Shown here piece after piece: positions 55,682-62,552 of a stretch of 64,000 nt of DNA; positions within the stretch are counted from its first letter, which is position 1; the number at the start of each line of letters is the position of its first letter. Where the stretch lies: positions 1 to 64,000 of the forward strand of contig JAEYAW010000030.1 in NCBI GenBank assembly GCA_023404675.1. Direction: 5' to 3'. Under the pieces are notes generated by a model that was not told the DNA's origin, made no database searches, and saw only the letters and a list, made by a program, of their open reading frames with translations. This stretch comes from Pseudomonadota bacterium. GTDB taxonomy: Bacteria > Pseudomonadota > Alphaproteobacteria > Rhizobiales > Xanthobacteraceae. A program made the translations under genes and the position numbers.

Positions 55682-56503
55682 CTAATCTCGATCAAAATCC
55701 CCGATCTCCTCCCATACTGATCCTGTCAGATCAATCTTGAACTTGAGCTTTGACGCAAGACGATCAGCCAGCCGTCTCCGATCGGAAGTCGAATTGGAGA
55801 GGTGGACCATATGCTTTCCTGCGATATCGCTTATTTCTCGCACATCTCCAACTTGAACGAGAATTGTTTTGTCAGAGTGCGCACCAAGCGCTAATCCAGC
55901 CTCGAAAATCACATTCGGACGCGGCTGATAACCTTTTAGATGGAGATTCTTTCTCTTCTCCTTCTCGGAAGCAAACTTCGCTTTCATTTTGGCTTCCTCA
56001 TCTGGTGAGAATAGAACCATAACTCCTTGGACACGGGCCATCGCCTGACTAATTACATCCCCAACGATCGGGTTGGCACCACCCTTTGCCGCCTTTATTG
56101 CTTGGTCCCATTCCATAGGAACTATCCCGATTGACGAAAGAAACGCGTACATATCTCGATTGAGGTTCACATCTCGGCCATGAACTACAAACATTGAGTT
56201 GTCCTTGGTCGGCTTAATGCCAGACTTCGGCGGCCTCTTCCCAGCAACCCGCAAAGAAGATACGGACGGAGGCGCTATAGGACTCTGAGGTGCCGTGGCT
56301 CCTCTCCGAAGTTCGGCCAACTCGTCGTCTGATGCCAACCGATTCAGAGAAACTCTATTCTTAAGGGCAAGTGATATCGCCGCTAACCTTCTTGAAAGCT
56401 GATTAGCTGCAGCTTCCTCTGTGATACGTCGATCTACTTGCCTTCGACTAACCCCGAGTTTTCTCTCAAGAGCGACAAGCAGCTTTTCACCAACGCCAGC
56501 CAT
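55682..56503 (-). CDS. TIR-like (PF10137-type) NAD-hydrolase-like effector
   Basis: The 273-residue protein ends the four-gene operon. Its C-terminal domain has the TIR-like signature FVVHGRD (105-111), the helix after GIVPMEWDQ, and NVIFEAG (197-203) with E201 at the position expected for the catalytic glutamate. SDKTILVQVGDV and a late SDIAGKHMVHL follow. This is the predicted nucleotide-binding TIR-like family found in CBASS/Pycsar-type effectors. Its N-terminal 65 residues carry an LGVSRRQVDRRI helix-turn-helix-like segment joined by a Pro/Ser linker. Start ATG 56503 shares bases with the preceding stop (TGATG). NADase activity is inferred from family motifs. Confidence 0.85.
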   Translation of the reverse strand: MAGVGEKLLVALERKLGVSRRQVDRRITEEAAANQLSRRLAAISLALKNRVSLNRLASDDELAELRRGATAPQSPIAPPSVSSLRVAGKRPPKSGIKPTKDNSMFVVHGRDVNLNRDMYAFLSSIGIVPMEWDQAIKAAKGGANPIVGDVISQAMARVQGVMVLFSPDEEAKMKAKFASEKEKRKNLHLKGYQPRPNVIFEAGLALGAHSDKTILVQVGDVREISDIAGKHMVHLSNSTSDRRRLADRLASKLKFKIDLTGSVWEEIGDFDRD

Positions 56504-56715
56504 CAAGATTTACCCGCACGTTTTCGACTTTTTGCGACGTTCGCGAAATTTGGATTAACGTCTAGGAGAACGCCAATGGTTGGAGCATCAAATCCTGCTC
56601 CGAGCAATCGGCGCGCAGCCTCCTCCTTGTCCAAGCCATTCGTAGCAGCTATGGCGACGACCCTCGCCAACTTCTCGACAGAATCGACTGGATCATTTTT
56701 TAGTTTTTTTGCCAC
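56503..56715 (-). CDS. Small HTH-like protein C of TIR operon
   Basis: The 70-residue basic protein starts with GTG at 56715, preceded by an AGAGGCGG Shine-Dalgarno-like sequence. It reads VAKKLKNDPVDSVEKLARV, then a LLGAGFDAPTIGVLLDV segment aligned with the HTH of its two neighbours. The tail is Arg/Lys-rich (ANVAKSRKRAGKS). Its start lies inside the upstream gene (23-base overlap) and its stop overlaps the TIR start. I do not recognise the family beyond sigma-70 region-4-like HTH resemblance. It is probably a DNA- or partner-binding subunit. Confidence 0.7.
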   Translation of the reverse strand: MAKKLKNDPVDSVEKLARVVAIAATNGLDKEEAARRLLGAGFDAPTIGVLLDVNPNFANVAKSRKRAGKS

Positions 56716-56947
56716 GTGCCGCCTCTTTTTGAGCCTTTTGGCGAAGGTTAGTCTTGACCGAGTTTGCGGTCGTCCCCAACAACTCGGCAGCATCTTTAGT
56801 GGACAACCCAATGCTTTCTAAAAACCTCACCTTAGTTGGAATATCAGGTACCCGTTTCGGATCGCTTCTGCTGATTTCCTGAACACAAAGGCAGGCAAGC
56901 GCCTTTCCAATGACTTCTAACCAATTGGAATCACTTTCTTGAGCCAC
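56693..56947 (-). CDS. Small HTH-like protein B of TIR operon
   Basis: The 84-residue protein starts with GTG at 56947, behind a clear AAGGAG six bases upstream. The N-terminal half (LEVIGKALACLCVQEISRSD) resembles protein A. Its C-terminal half KVRFLESIGLSTKDAAELLG continues as TTANSVKTNLRQKA, a sigma-region-4-like helix-turn-helix with a Lys-rich end. It overlaps protein A by 17 bases and protein C by 23 bases. The low-GC codon use differs from flanking genes. No function is assigned; the family could sense a signal and control the TIR effector. Confidence 0.78.
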   Translation of the reverse strand: MAQESDSNWLEVIGKALACLCVQEISRSDPKRVPDIPTKVRFLESIGLSTKDAAELLGTTANSVKTNLRQKAQKEAARGKKTKK

Positions 56948-57173
56948 GCTTAGCTCCTTGAATTTTCATTACACGAACAGACTCGGCCGTACTTCCGGCA
57001 GCACTAGCTGCTTCGCGTGAAGGAAGTCCCAGTCCTTCCAGAAACTTCACTCGCTTCAAAACACTATCCGTTTTATCTGGGTTCTTTTCGGACAACTTAT
57101 CTAGGCACAAATAAGCTAGACAGTTTCCGATTACAGGTAACCACACATCAAGTGACGAGTCTTTTTCAGCCAA
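56931..57173 (-). CDS. Small HTH-like protein A, first gene of TIR operon
   Basis: The 80-residue protein starts with TTG at 57173, with a GGGAGGG Shine-Dalgarno sequence ending four bases before it. LPVIGNCLAYLCLDKLSEKN aligns with protein B's LEVIGKALACLCVQEISRSD, and KRVKFLEGLGLPSREAASAA continues as GSTAESVRVMK, a helix-turn-helix-like segment. It is clearly a paralogue of protein B. It is the promoter-proximal gene. Base composition is low: the line at 57061 has 23 G+C in 60. Function unknown. Confidence 0.78.
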   Translation of the reverse strand: MAEKDSSLDVWLPVIGNCLAYLCLDKLSEKNPDKTDSVLKRVKFLEGLGLPSREAASAAGSTAESVRVMKIQGAKRGSRK

Positions 57174-57310
57174 CCTGCCCTCCCCCAGTTAACCACGAAT
57201 CATTTGAACAAAGATAATTGCACTGCACTCCAACACTAAGCCGCAAGTAAATATTCGTAGTTGTGGACTCTTATTGAAGACGCCATCTCCCGAGGACCAA
57301 AGGAGCCGCC

Positions 57311-57580
57311 ATGCCCGTCCTCGACAACACCGCCCTCTCCCGCTTCGAGCTTGCGGCTGACGGTGCGGTGGCGTTCGCGAACTACCGGCGCTCGGGACAC
57401 AACATCATCATCACCCACACCGAGACGCCGGCGGCGCTGCGCGGACGCGGCATCGCCTCGCGGCTTGTCGAGGGCGCGCTGGCGCTGATCCGCAAGGACG
57501 GCCACAAGGTGGTGGCGGGCTGCTCGTTCGTCGTCGACTACTTACAAAAGCATCCCGAGCACGCCGATCTCGTCGGATAG
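57311..57580 (+). CDS. Short GNAT-like N-acetyltransferase (YjdJ-type)
   Basis: The 89-residue protein is a minimal GCN5-like acetyltransferase of the PF14542 type. The acetyl-CoA binding segment is LRGRGIASRLVEGAL. A C-terminal VVAGCSFVVDYLQKHPEHADL completes the fold. The substrate is unknown. An AAAGGAG Shine-Dalgarno sequence lies eight bases before the ATG. Its GC-rich codon use contrasts with the TIR operon it faces divergently, so the boundary of the foreign DNA probably lies between 57173 and 57300. Confidence 0.9.
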   Translation: MPVLDNTALSRFELAADGAVAFANYRRSGHNIIITHTETPAALRGRGIASRLVEGALALIRKDGHKVVAGCSFVVDYLQKHPEHADLVG

Positions 57581-58310
57581 TTTTTTCTCGCTCCTTCTCC
57601 CCGCCGTCATCATCGCCGCACCTGGCCGCCCGATAGCGCTCCGAAGAGCGCCTGCGACCTGGCGATTGCGCCTGTCGTCTCCAGCGAAGGATAAAGTGGA
57701 AGGTCCGTCATTTCCCTCGCCGCGTCAGTCCCGACCTTAAGCCGGGCCTCCACGTCTGGGGCGAAGCCCAAGGCGCATGACAAAAACTCTGCCTGTCATC
57801 CTCGCGCAGGCGGGAATCCCGATCAGAGGCACTGCTCTGTCAGCGGGGTCGCCGGGCAACGGCATTCACCAGGATGTCGCAGCTCGAACGGTCATGCCCA
57901 GCGATGACGAGGCAGAGGCAGGACCTGAGCGATCGTGTCATGCCCCCGACCTGCCAGCCAATGAGGACAGCGATTTGCCGCCGGCGACGACAGATCGGCC
58001 TCCCGACCGAGGCAAAAGGCCATCTTACAATCTGCAGGTTTTCGCCACACTGCGGACGACTGCGAACATCCAGCGGAACGGGCCTTGTCGAACCGCGCGC
58101 GACGCCATCCACACCCGCGCAATGCTTCGCAGCAAAATGTGATCCGGGAACCGGACGGTTCGCTGTTACCCTTCTGTCATCAAGCGCGATTCGGATGTTC
58201 GTGCTGCCAGTTTCCGCGCCGCGCACGGGCCGGACGAAACCGGACCCGTTGGGGGAGTTCCAAGGAAGGTCGTTTGAAGTCGCAACGCCGGGACAGAATG
58301 AGGTCCATTG
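57581..58310. other. Gene-poor repeat-containing region
   Basis: The 730 bases contain no convincing gene. Seen are degenerate palindromes such as GCGCTCCGAAGAGCGC (57634), fragments of GTCATCCTCGCGCAGGCGGG type (57795), and two GTCATGCCC repeats near 57892 and 57938. ORFs in the region lack codon bias or family resemblance. It may be a degraded intergenic or mobile remnant flanking the TIR operon. Confidence 0.5.
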
Positions 58311-58628
58311 ATGCTGCGCCTATCGACGTTTGGAATTGCGGCCGTTCTGCTGACTGCATCCGCCGCGCTCACCGTTACTTATGCTCACGATAGCTGGATA
58401 TCGCGCGGCGGCTTTCGCAACGGCGCCGGGGAATGGTGCTGTGGCGAAGGCGACTGCGAGGCCCTGCCGCCGAACAGCGTCAAGCTGAGCCCGGCCGGAT
58501 ATCAGATGGTCAATGGCGAGTTCGTGCCGCTGAACGAGGCCCAGCCCTCGCCGGACGGCGCCTACTGGCGCTGCCATCGGCCGGACGGCACGCGGCGCTG
58601 CTTCTTCGCCCCGCCGAACGGCATGTAG
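58311..58628 (+). CDS. Small secreted Cys-rich protein, N-terminal His after cleavage
   Basis: The 105-residue product has a signal peptide (1-25, ending TYA) that would leave His26 at the mature N-terminus (HDSWISRGG). The mature part holds WCCGEGDC and a later CHRPDGTRRCF, five cysteines in all. Similar small CC...DC proteins beginning HDWYP-like are common in Bradyrhizobium from memory. An N-terminal His with Cys residues suggests metal binding, which is inference. The ATG at 58311 follows GAATGAGG. No partner gene is adjacent. Confidence 0.75.
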   Translation: MLRLSTFGIAAVLLTASAALTVTYAHDSWISRGGFRNGAGEWCCGEGDCEALPPNSVKLSPAGYQMVNGEFVPLNEAQPSPDGAYWRCHRPDGTRRCFFAPPNGM

Positions 58629-58941
58629 CGCCGCATCGGCCGGACGCGGGTCCGAGCCCAGGATCGCACGGCCGTGCCGGTTCATGCGCGCGGCTTCGTC
58701 CTGACGCGCCATGGCTTCCAAGGCGCATAGCCTTGACGCGTCATGGTCTTGACACGCCAGACGGCCGGGTCCAATTCACCCCGCGTGGTCCCGGCTCTCT
58801 GGCCGGGCCATCGCAATCACACAAGCACTCATGCCCAGCGACAGTAGAACCAGCGAAAACCCGTCTTTTCCGGCTGACATGGCCTGATCGCTGATCGGCT
58901 CGCCAGGGTCTGCCGGATCGGCAGATCGCGTGAGGTGAGCC
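58629..58941. other. Non-coding spacer before mgtE
   Basis: The 313 bases contain no supported gene. Short inverted stretches (CGGCCGTGCCGG, CCCGGCTCTCTGGCCGGG) occur. GTGAGGTGAGCC before the mgtE start is the likely ribosome-binding region. Confidence 0.4.
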
Positions 58942-60306
58942 ATGGACACCGACCTCGCAAACGGCGCGCGTGACATCCACGCCATCGCCGCCGAACTCGC
59001 CAGCACCAAGCATGCCGCCGACCTCGTCGAGGCGCTGAACAACCTCGATCCGGACGAGTGCGCGCAGGTGTTCGCGCTGCTGCCGACCGAGCGGCTCGTG
59101 GAAGCGCTGGACGACGCCGAGCTGGATGACCCGGCCGGGCTGGTCGCTGCCCTGCCGCAGGATCAGGCCGTGGCGGTGCTGAACAACGTGTCGGCCGACC
59201 GCGTCACCGACATCCTGCAGCTGCTGCCGGAAGATGTCCGCTCCCCCCTGCTGGAGCGGCTCGATCCCGAGACCCGCGCGGCGGTCGCGCACCTGCTCAC
59301 CTATCCGCCCAACACGGCCGGCAGCCTGATGACCACCGAGTTCGTCAGCGTGCCGGCCACCTGGACCGTGCAACAGACCATCGACCACATCCGCATGGTG
59401 GAGCGCACCCGCGAGACGGTCTACGCGATCTTCGTGGTCGATCCGCAGAAGAAGACGCTGCAGCAGTTCGTCACGCTGCGCCGGCTGATCACCGGCGATC
59501 CGGGCGCCTCGATCCTGTCGGTGGCGCGCGAGCCGATCTCCACCACCGCACTGGTGGACCGCGAGGACGTGGCGCGGCTGATTTCGAAATACGACCTGCT
59601 CGCGGTGCCGGTGGTGGACAGCGTCGGGCATATCCTCGGCATCGTCACGGTGGACGACATCATCGACACCATCTTCGAGGAAGGCACCGAGGACGTCCAG
59701 AAATTCGGCGGCGTGGTGGCCTCCGACGAGACCTATCTCAACATCGGCTTCCTGGAGATGCTGCGCAAGCGCGCCGGCTGGCTGTGCGTGCTGTTCCTCA
59801 GCGAGATGCTCACCGCCAGCGCCATGCAGCATTTCGAGTCGGAGCTGGAAAAGGCGGTGGTGCTCACCTTGTTCATTCCGCTGATCATGAGCTCGGGCGG
59901 CAATTCGGGATCGCAGGCGACCTCGCTGCTGATCCGCGCGCTGGCGCTGCGCGACGTCACGCTCGGGGACTGGTGGCGCGTCGCCATTCGCGAACTGCCG
60001 ACGGGAATCACGCTCGGCTCGTTTCTGGCGGTGATCGGCATCGTCCGCATCACCGTCTGGCAGAAGTTCGGCCTGTTCGACTACGGCGAGCACTGGATCC
60101 TGATCGCCCTCACCGTCGGCCTGGCACTGATCGGAATCGTCACCTTTGGATCGATGGCCGGCTCCATGTTACCGTTCATCCTCAAGCGGCTGGGCTTCGA
60201 TCCGGCCAGCGCATCCGCTCCCTTCGTCGCGACGCTGGTCGATGTCACCGGCCTCGTGATCTATTTCTCGGTCGCGCTCATCGTGCTGCGCGGCACGCTG
60301 CTGTAG
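58942..60306 (+). CDS. mgtE: Magnesium transporter MgtE
   Basis: MgtE is a Mg-gated channel for magnesium uptake. The 454-residue protein has the N-terminal superhelical domain (LNNLDPDECAQVFALLP and LPEDVRSPLLERLDPETR repeats). Two CBS domains follow (about 135-255) with VPVVDSVGHILGIVTVDDIIDTI, and a long plug helix. Five transmembrane segments in the C-terminal third include the pore motif PLIMSSGGNSGSQATSLLIRALAL. Length and order are standard. A bidirectional terminator separates it from the convergent DUF3597 gene. Confidence 0.96.
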   Translation: MDTDLANGARDIHAIAAELASTKHAADLVEALNNLDPDECAQVFALLPTERLVEALDDAELDDPAGLVAALPQDQAVAVLNNVSADRVTDILQLLPEDVRSPLLERLDPETRAAVAHLLTYPPNTAGSLMTTEFVSVPATWTVQQTIDHIRMVERTRETVYAIFVVDPQKKTLQQFVTLRRLITGDPGASILSVAREPISTTALVDREDVARLISKYDLLAVPVVDSVGHILGIVTVDDIIDTIFEEGTEDVQKFGGVVASDETYLNIGFLEMLRKRAGWLCVLFLSEMLTASAMQHFESELEKAVVLTLFIPLIMSSGGNSGSQATSLLIRALALRDVTLGDWWRVAIRELPTGITLGSFLAVIGIVRITVWQKFGLFDYGEHWILIALTVGLALIGIVTFGSMAGSMLPFILKRLGFDPASASAPFVATLVDVTGLVIYFSVALIVLRGTLL

Positions 60307-60328
60307 CACTGCCGGCAACTGGAAACAA

Positions 60329-60353
60329 AAAGGCCCGCCGATGGCGGGCCTTT
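60329..60353. terminator. Bidirectional terminator (mgtE / DUF3597)
   Basis: AAAGGCCCGCC and GGCGGGCCTTT form a perfect 11-bp stem with a GAT loop, with A- and T-runs at each side. It lies between convergent genes. Confidence 0.88.
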
Positions 60354-60375
60354 CGCTCTCCGAAGAGAGAAAGTC

Positions 60376-60747
60376 TTACTGAAGCTCGGCCGGCACCTTG
60401 CCGCCGTTGGCGGCCAGCTTGGTCATCACCTGCTTGTGGAGCCAGATGTTCATCGAAGCGGAGTCGCTCGTGTCGCCGGTGTAACCCAGTTCCTTGGCCA
60501 GCTCCTTGCGGGCAGACAGGCTGGAATCGAGATCGAGCGCTTTCATCAGATCGACGATCGACGTGCGCCACTCAAGCTTCTCTCCCTTCGCCGCCACCGC
60601 CTTGTCGAGGATCGGCGCGACATCGACGGTGGCTGCCGGAGCAGCACCGCCCGAAGCCGAGGCGCCGCCAGCGGCGGGCGCGTCGGCCGGAGCCGCTTCG
60701 GCCTTGGTGCCGAAAATCGCGCCCATGATCTTTCCAAAAATGCTCAT
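60376..60747 (-). CDS. DUF3597 domain protein
   Basis: The 123-residue protein starts MSIFGKIMGAIFGTKAEA. An Ala/Pro-rich linker follows. The DUF3597 domain is VAPILDKAVAAKGEKLEWRT through SIVDLMKALDLDSSLSARKE to the C-terminus. It has no membrane segment or signal peptide. Function is unknown; the domain resembles LysM-associated helical bundles. It is convergent with mgtE. Upstream it faces the transglycosylase gene divergently across 384 bases. Confidence 0.9.
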   Translation of the reverse strand: MSIFGKIMGAIFGTKAEAAPADAPAAGGASASGGAAPAATVDVAPILDKAVAAKGEKLEWRTSIVDLMKALDLDSSLSARKELAKELGYTGDTSDSASMNIWLHKQVMTKLAANGGKVPAELQ

Positions 60748-61131
60748 CCGCTCACTCCTCCAAAAAATTCCGGCAGCTTCCACGCTGCGAAGCCATGGCG
60801 CCGCTGCCAAACGCCGCCTCGCCAGTCTAGGCCGCCAAGGTGTGGCTGCCAATGACAGTCGTCCCGAAATGTTGTCAACGACATTCCGGGCTTCACCGAA
60901 AACAGTCCCGCCGAATCCAATGCCTGTCCTGTCCGTCACGCTCCCGCGTGCTGACAGGCAAACCACAACATCATGACAGCAGTCCGCGTTCTCGAACCCG
61001 ATCGAGACTGATCAGGCGCGCCTTAACGCATCGGAGCGAGATTGGTTCCGGCGTTGGCATGACGGGCCACGTTTTGGCCGCGGTCACCACGGACATTCCG
61101 CTCCATCGCAGTGTCCGAAGATGGCTGACCC
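60748..61131. other. Intergenic region between DUF3597 and transglycosylase genes
   Basis: The 384 bases probably hold two divergent promoters. One imperfect hairpin (CCCGAAATGT/ACATTCCGGG, near 60868..60896) is visible. No gene is supported. Confidence 0.4.
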
Positions 61132-61947
61132 ATGATGTCCCGTCGCTCAATTCGCATCGCTCTGACCAGCCTCGCACTCTCGTGCTCCTTGCCGGGCCCG
61201 ATCCTCGCCGCGACATGCGGCGCTCCCTTCGACGCCTGGCTCGGCGATGTGAGGCGCGAGGCGGCCGCGAAGGGAATTTCCGACAAGACCATCCGGAGCA
61301 CGCTGGACGGTCTGACGCCGGACGACACGGTGCTTAAACGCGATCGCTCGCAGAAGGTCTTCCAGCAAAGCTTCGAGGAATTCTCCGCCCGCATGATCCC
61401 GCCGCGGCTGTTGCCGGGTTCGAACAGGATGAAGCAGTACGGCTCGCTGCTCGGCCGGATCGAGGAGCGCTACGGCGTCCCGGGCAGCGTCGTTGTCGCC
61501 ATATGGGGTCTGGAGACGGATTTCGGCGCCAACACCGGCAAATTCCCGACACTGCGTGCGCTGGCGACCCTTGCGCATGACTGCCGGCGCGCCGAGACGT
61601 TTGGCACCGAACTGCTCGACGCGCTCGCCATCGTCGAGCGAGGCGATCTCGCTCCGGCCGAGATGCGCGGAGCCTGGGCCGGCGAAATCGGCCAGACCCA
61701 GTTCATGCCGTCGTCCTATCTCAAATATGCCGCCGATTTCGACGGCAACGGCCACGCGGACCTGCTGCGCAGCGTGCCCGACGTCCTCGCCTCCACGGCG
61801 AATTTTCTCGCCGCCAAGGGCTGGCAGCGCGGCAAGGACTGGGCCCCCGGATCGCCGAATTTCGAAGTGCTGAAGCAGTGGAACAAGAGCGACGTCTACA
61901 GCCGGACCGTGGCGAGTTTCGCTGCTCAGCTGGACAAGGCCCCGTAA
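61132..61947 (+). CDS. Lytic murein transglycosylase, MltB family
   Basis: The enzyme cleaves glycan strands to give 1,6-anhydro-MurNAc ends, the substrate class later salvaged by AnmK. The 271-residue protein has a signal peptide (1-26, ILA) and the SLT_2/MltB domain. Catalytic E128 lies in VAIWGLETDFGANTGKFPTL. Other motifs are GAWAGEIGQTQFMPSSYLKYA and AADFDGNGHADLLRSVPDVLASTANFLAAKGW. It lacks the peptidoglycan-binding domain found in longer relatives, being shorter than many MltB proteins. No lipobox is seen, so it is likely soluble in the periplasm. Confidence 0.94.
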   Translation: MMSRRSIRIALTSLALSCSLPGPILAATCGAPFDAWLGDVRREAAAKGISDKTIRSTLDGLTPDDTVLKRDRSQKVFQQSFEEFSARMIPPRLLPGSNRMKQYGSLLGRIEERYGVPGSVVVAIWGLETDFGANTGKFPTLRALATLAHDCRRAETFGTELLDALAIVERGDLAPAEMRGAWAGEIGQTQFMPSSYLKYAADFDGNGHADLLRSVPDVLASTANFLAAKGWQRGKDWAPGSPNFEVLKQWNKSDVYSRTVASFAAQLDKAP

Positions 61948-62101
61948 AACATCCGCTTAAAACTGAATTATTATTTCATTTTTTCGGGTGTTCGGACGGC
62001 TACGCCCCTTCCACTCGTTCACTTGTTGAACCTGAAGATGCACCACACATCATAAATCTAATTATCTGATAGATATGGATTTTGTTGAAAACATCCGCTT
62101 A
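61946..62101. repeat. 14-bp direct repeats bounding an AT-rich insert
   Basis: AAAACATCCGCTTA occurs exactly at 61946..61959 (overlapping the transglycosylase stop) and at 62088..62101. The 128 bases between are AT-rich (TTATTATTTCATTTTTTCGG and an ATAAATCTAATTATCTGATA stretch) and hold no gene. Confidence 0.6.
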
Positions 62102-62189
62102 CCGAAACACCTTTCGATTCGCCGTAAGTGAAGAAAGTGTCTCTGCCAGTCATGCAATCTTTACGTAGCTGCATCGCAACAATGCCAGT

Positions 62190-62216
62190 TTGCAATGCAC
62201 AAATAGCATCTATATT
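62190..62216 (+). promoter_or_regulatory. Candidate promoter before DUF1127 gene
   Basis: TTGCAA (62190..62195) is 15 bases before TATATT (62211..62216). Transcription would start about 45 bases upstream of the ATG at 62270. An AGAAGGAGAAG Shine-Dalgarno sequence lies directly before the start. Confidence 0.4.
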
Positions 62217-62269
62217 CATTTTCGGAAGGCGAAGCTGAAAAGCTGAATCGCCTGAGAAGGAGAAGAACC

Positions 62270-62422
62270 ATGCTGCTGTCAGTGATCCGGATGATCCGGG
62301 CTTTCAGGGACTATCAGCGCAACCTCGCCGAGCTGTCCCAGCTCAGCGATCGCGAGCTTGCCGACATCGGCCTCGACCGGTCGGACATTCCGCGCGTTGC
62401 GGCGGGTGCCTATAACGGCTGA
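62270..62422 (+). CDS. DUF1127 small protein
   Basis: This 50-residue peptide reads MLLSVIRMIRAFRDYQRN, then LAELSQLSDRELADIGLDRS and DIPRVAAGAYNG. It matches the DUF1127 pattern, with Arg-rich helix ends and the L-x-D-I-G-L-x-R-x-D-I core. Such short proteins are common in Alphaproteobacteria and have been linked to RNA binding and phosphate or stress adaptation in relatives; the role here is unknown. A strong Shine-Dalgarno sequence and a candidate promoter precede it, and a hairpin follows. Confidence 0.88.
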   Translation: MLLSVIRMIRAFRDYQRNLAELSQLSDRELADIGLDRSDIPRVAAGAYNG

Positions 62423-62450
62423 TCGAACTGGCCGTTGATTGATACGGATG

Positions 62451-62472
62451 ACGCCCGCTCGCGCGGGCGTTG
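62451..62472 (+). terminator. Hairpin after DUF1127 gene
   Basis: ACGCCCGC and GCGGGCGT form an 8-bp stem around TCGC with a weak TTGT tail. It lies between the DUF1127 stop and trmFO. Confidence 0.5.
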
Positions 62473-62552
62473 TCGTCTGTGCGGCGATAAGCCTTCGCTG
62501 TGCTCTCCCGGCGCGTTGCAACGATACCAGCCGGGCTTTAGATGTGGGCCTC

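Noticed and set aside
57777..58142. Possible ORF of 121 residues in the repeat region
   Set aside because: Frame crosses repeat fragments and has no recognisable domain; treated as non-coding.
58776..58944. Possible small minus-strand membrane peptide overlapping the mgtE start (SLVLLSLGMSACVIAMA segment)
   Set aside because: It has a plausible transmembrane stretch but no Shine-Dalgarno sequence, and it overlaps the mgtE start; evidence is too weak to list.
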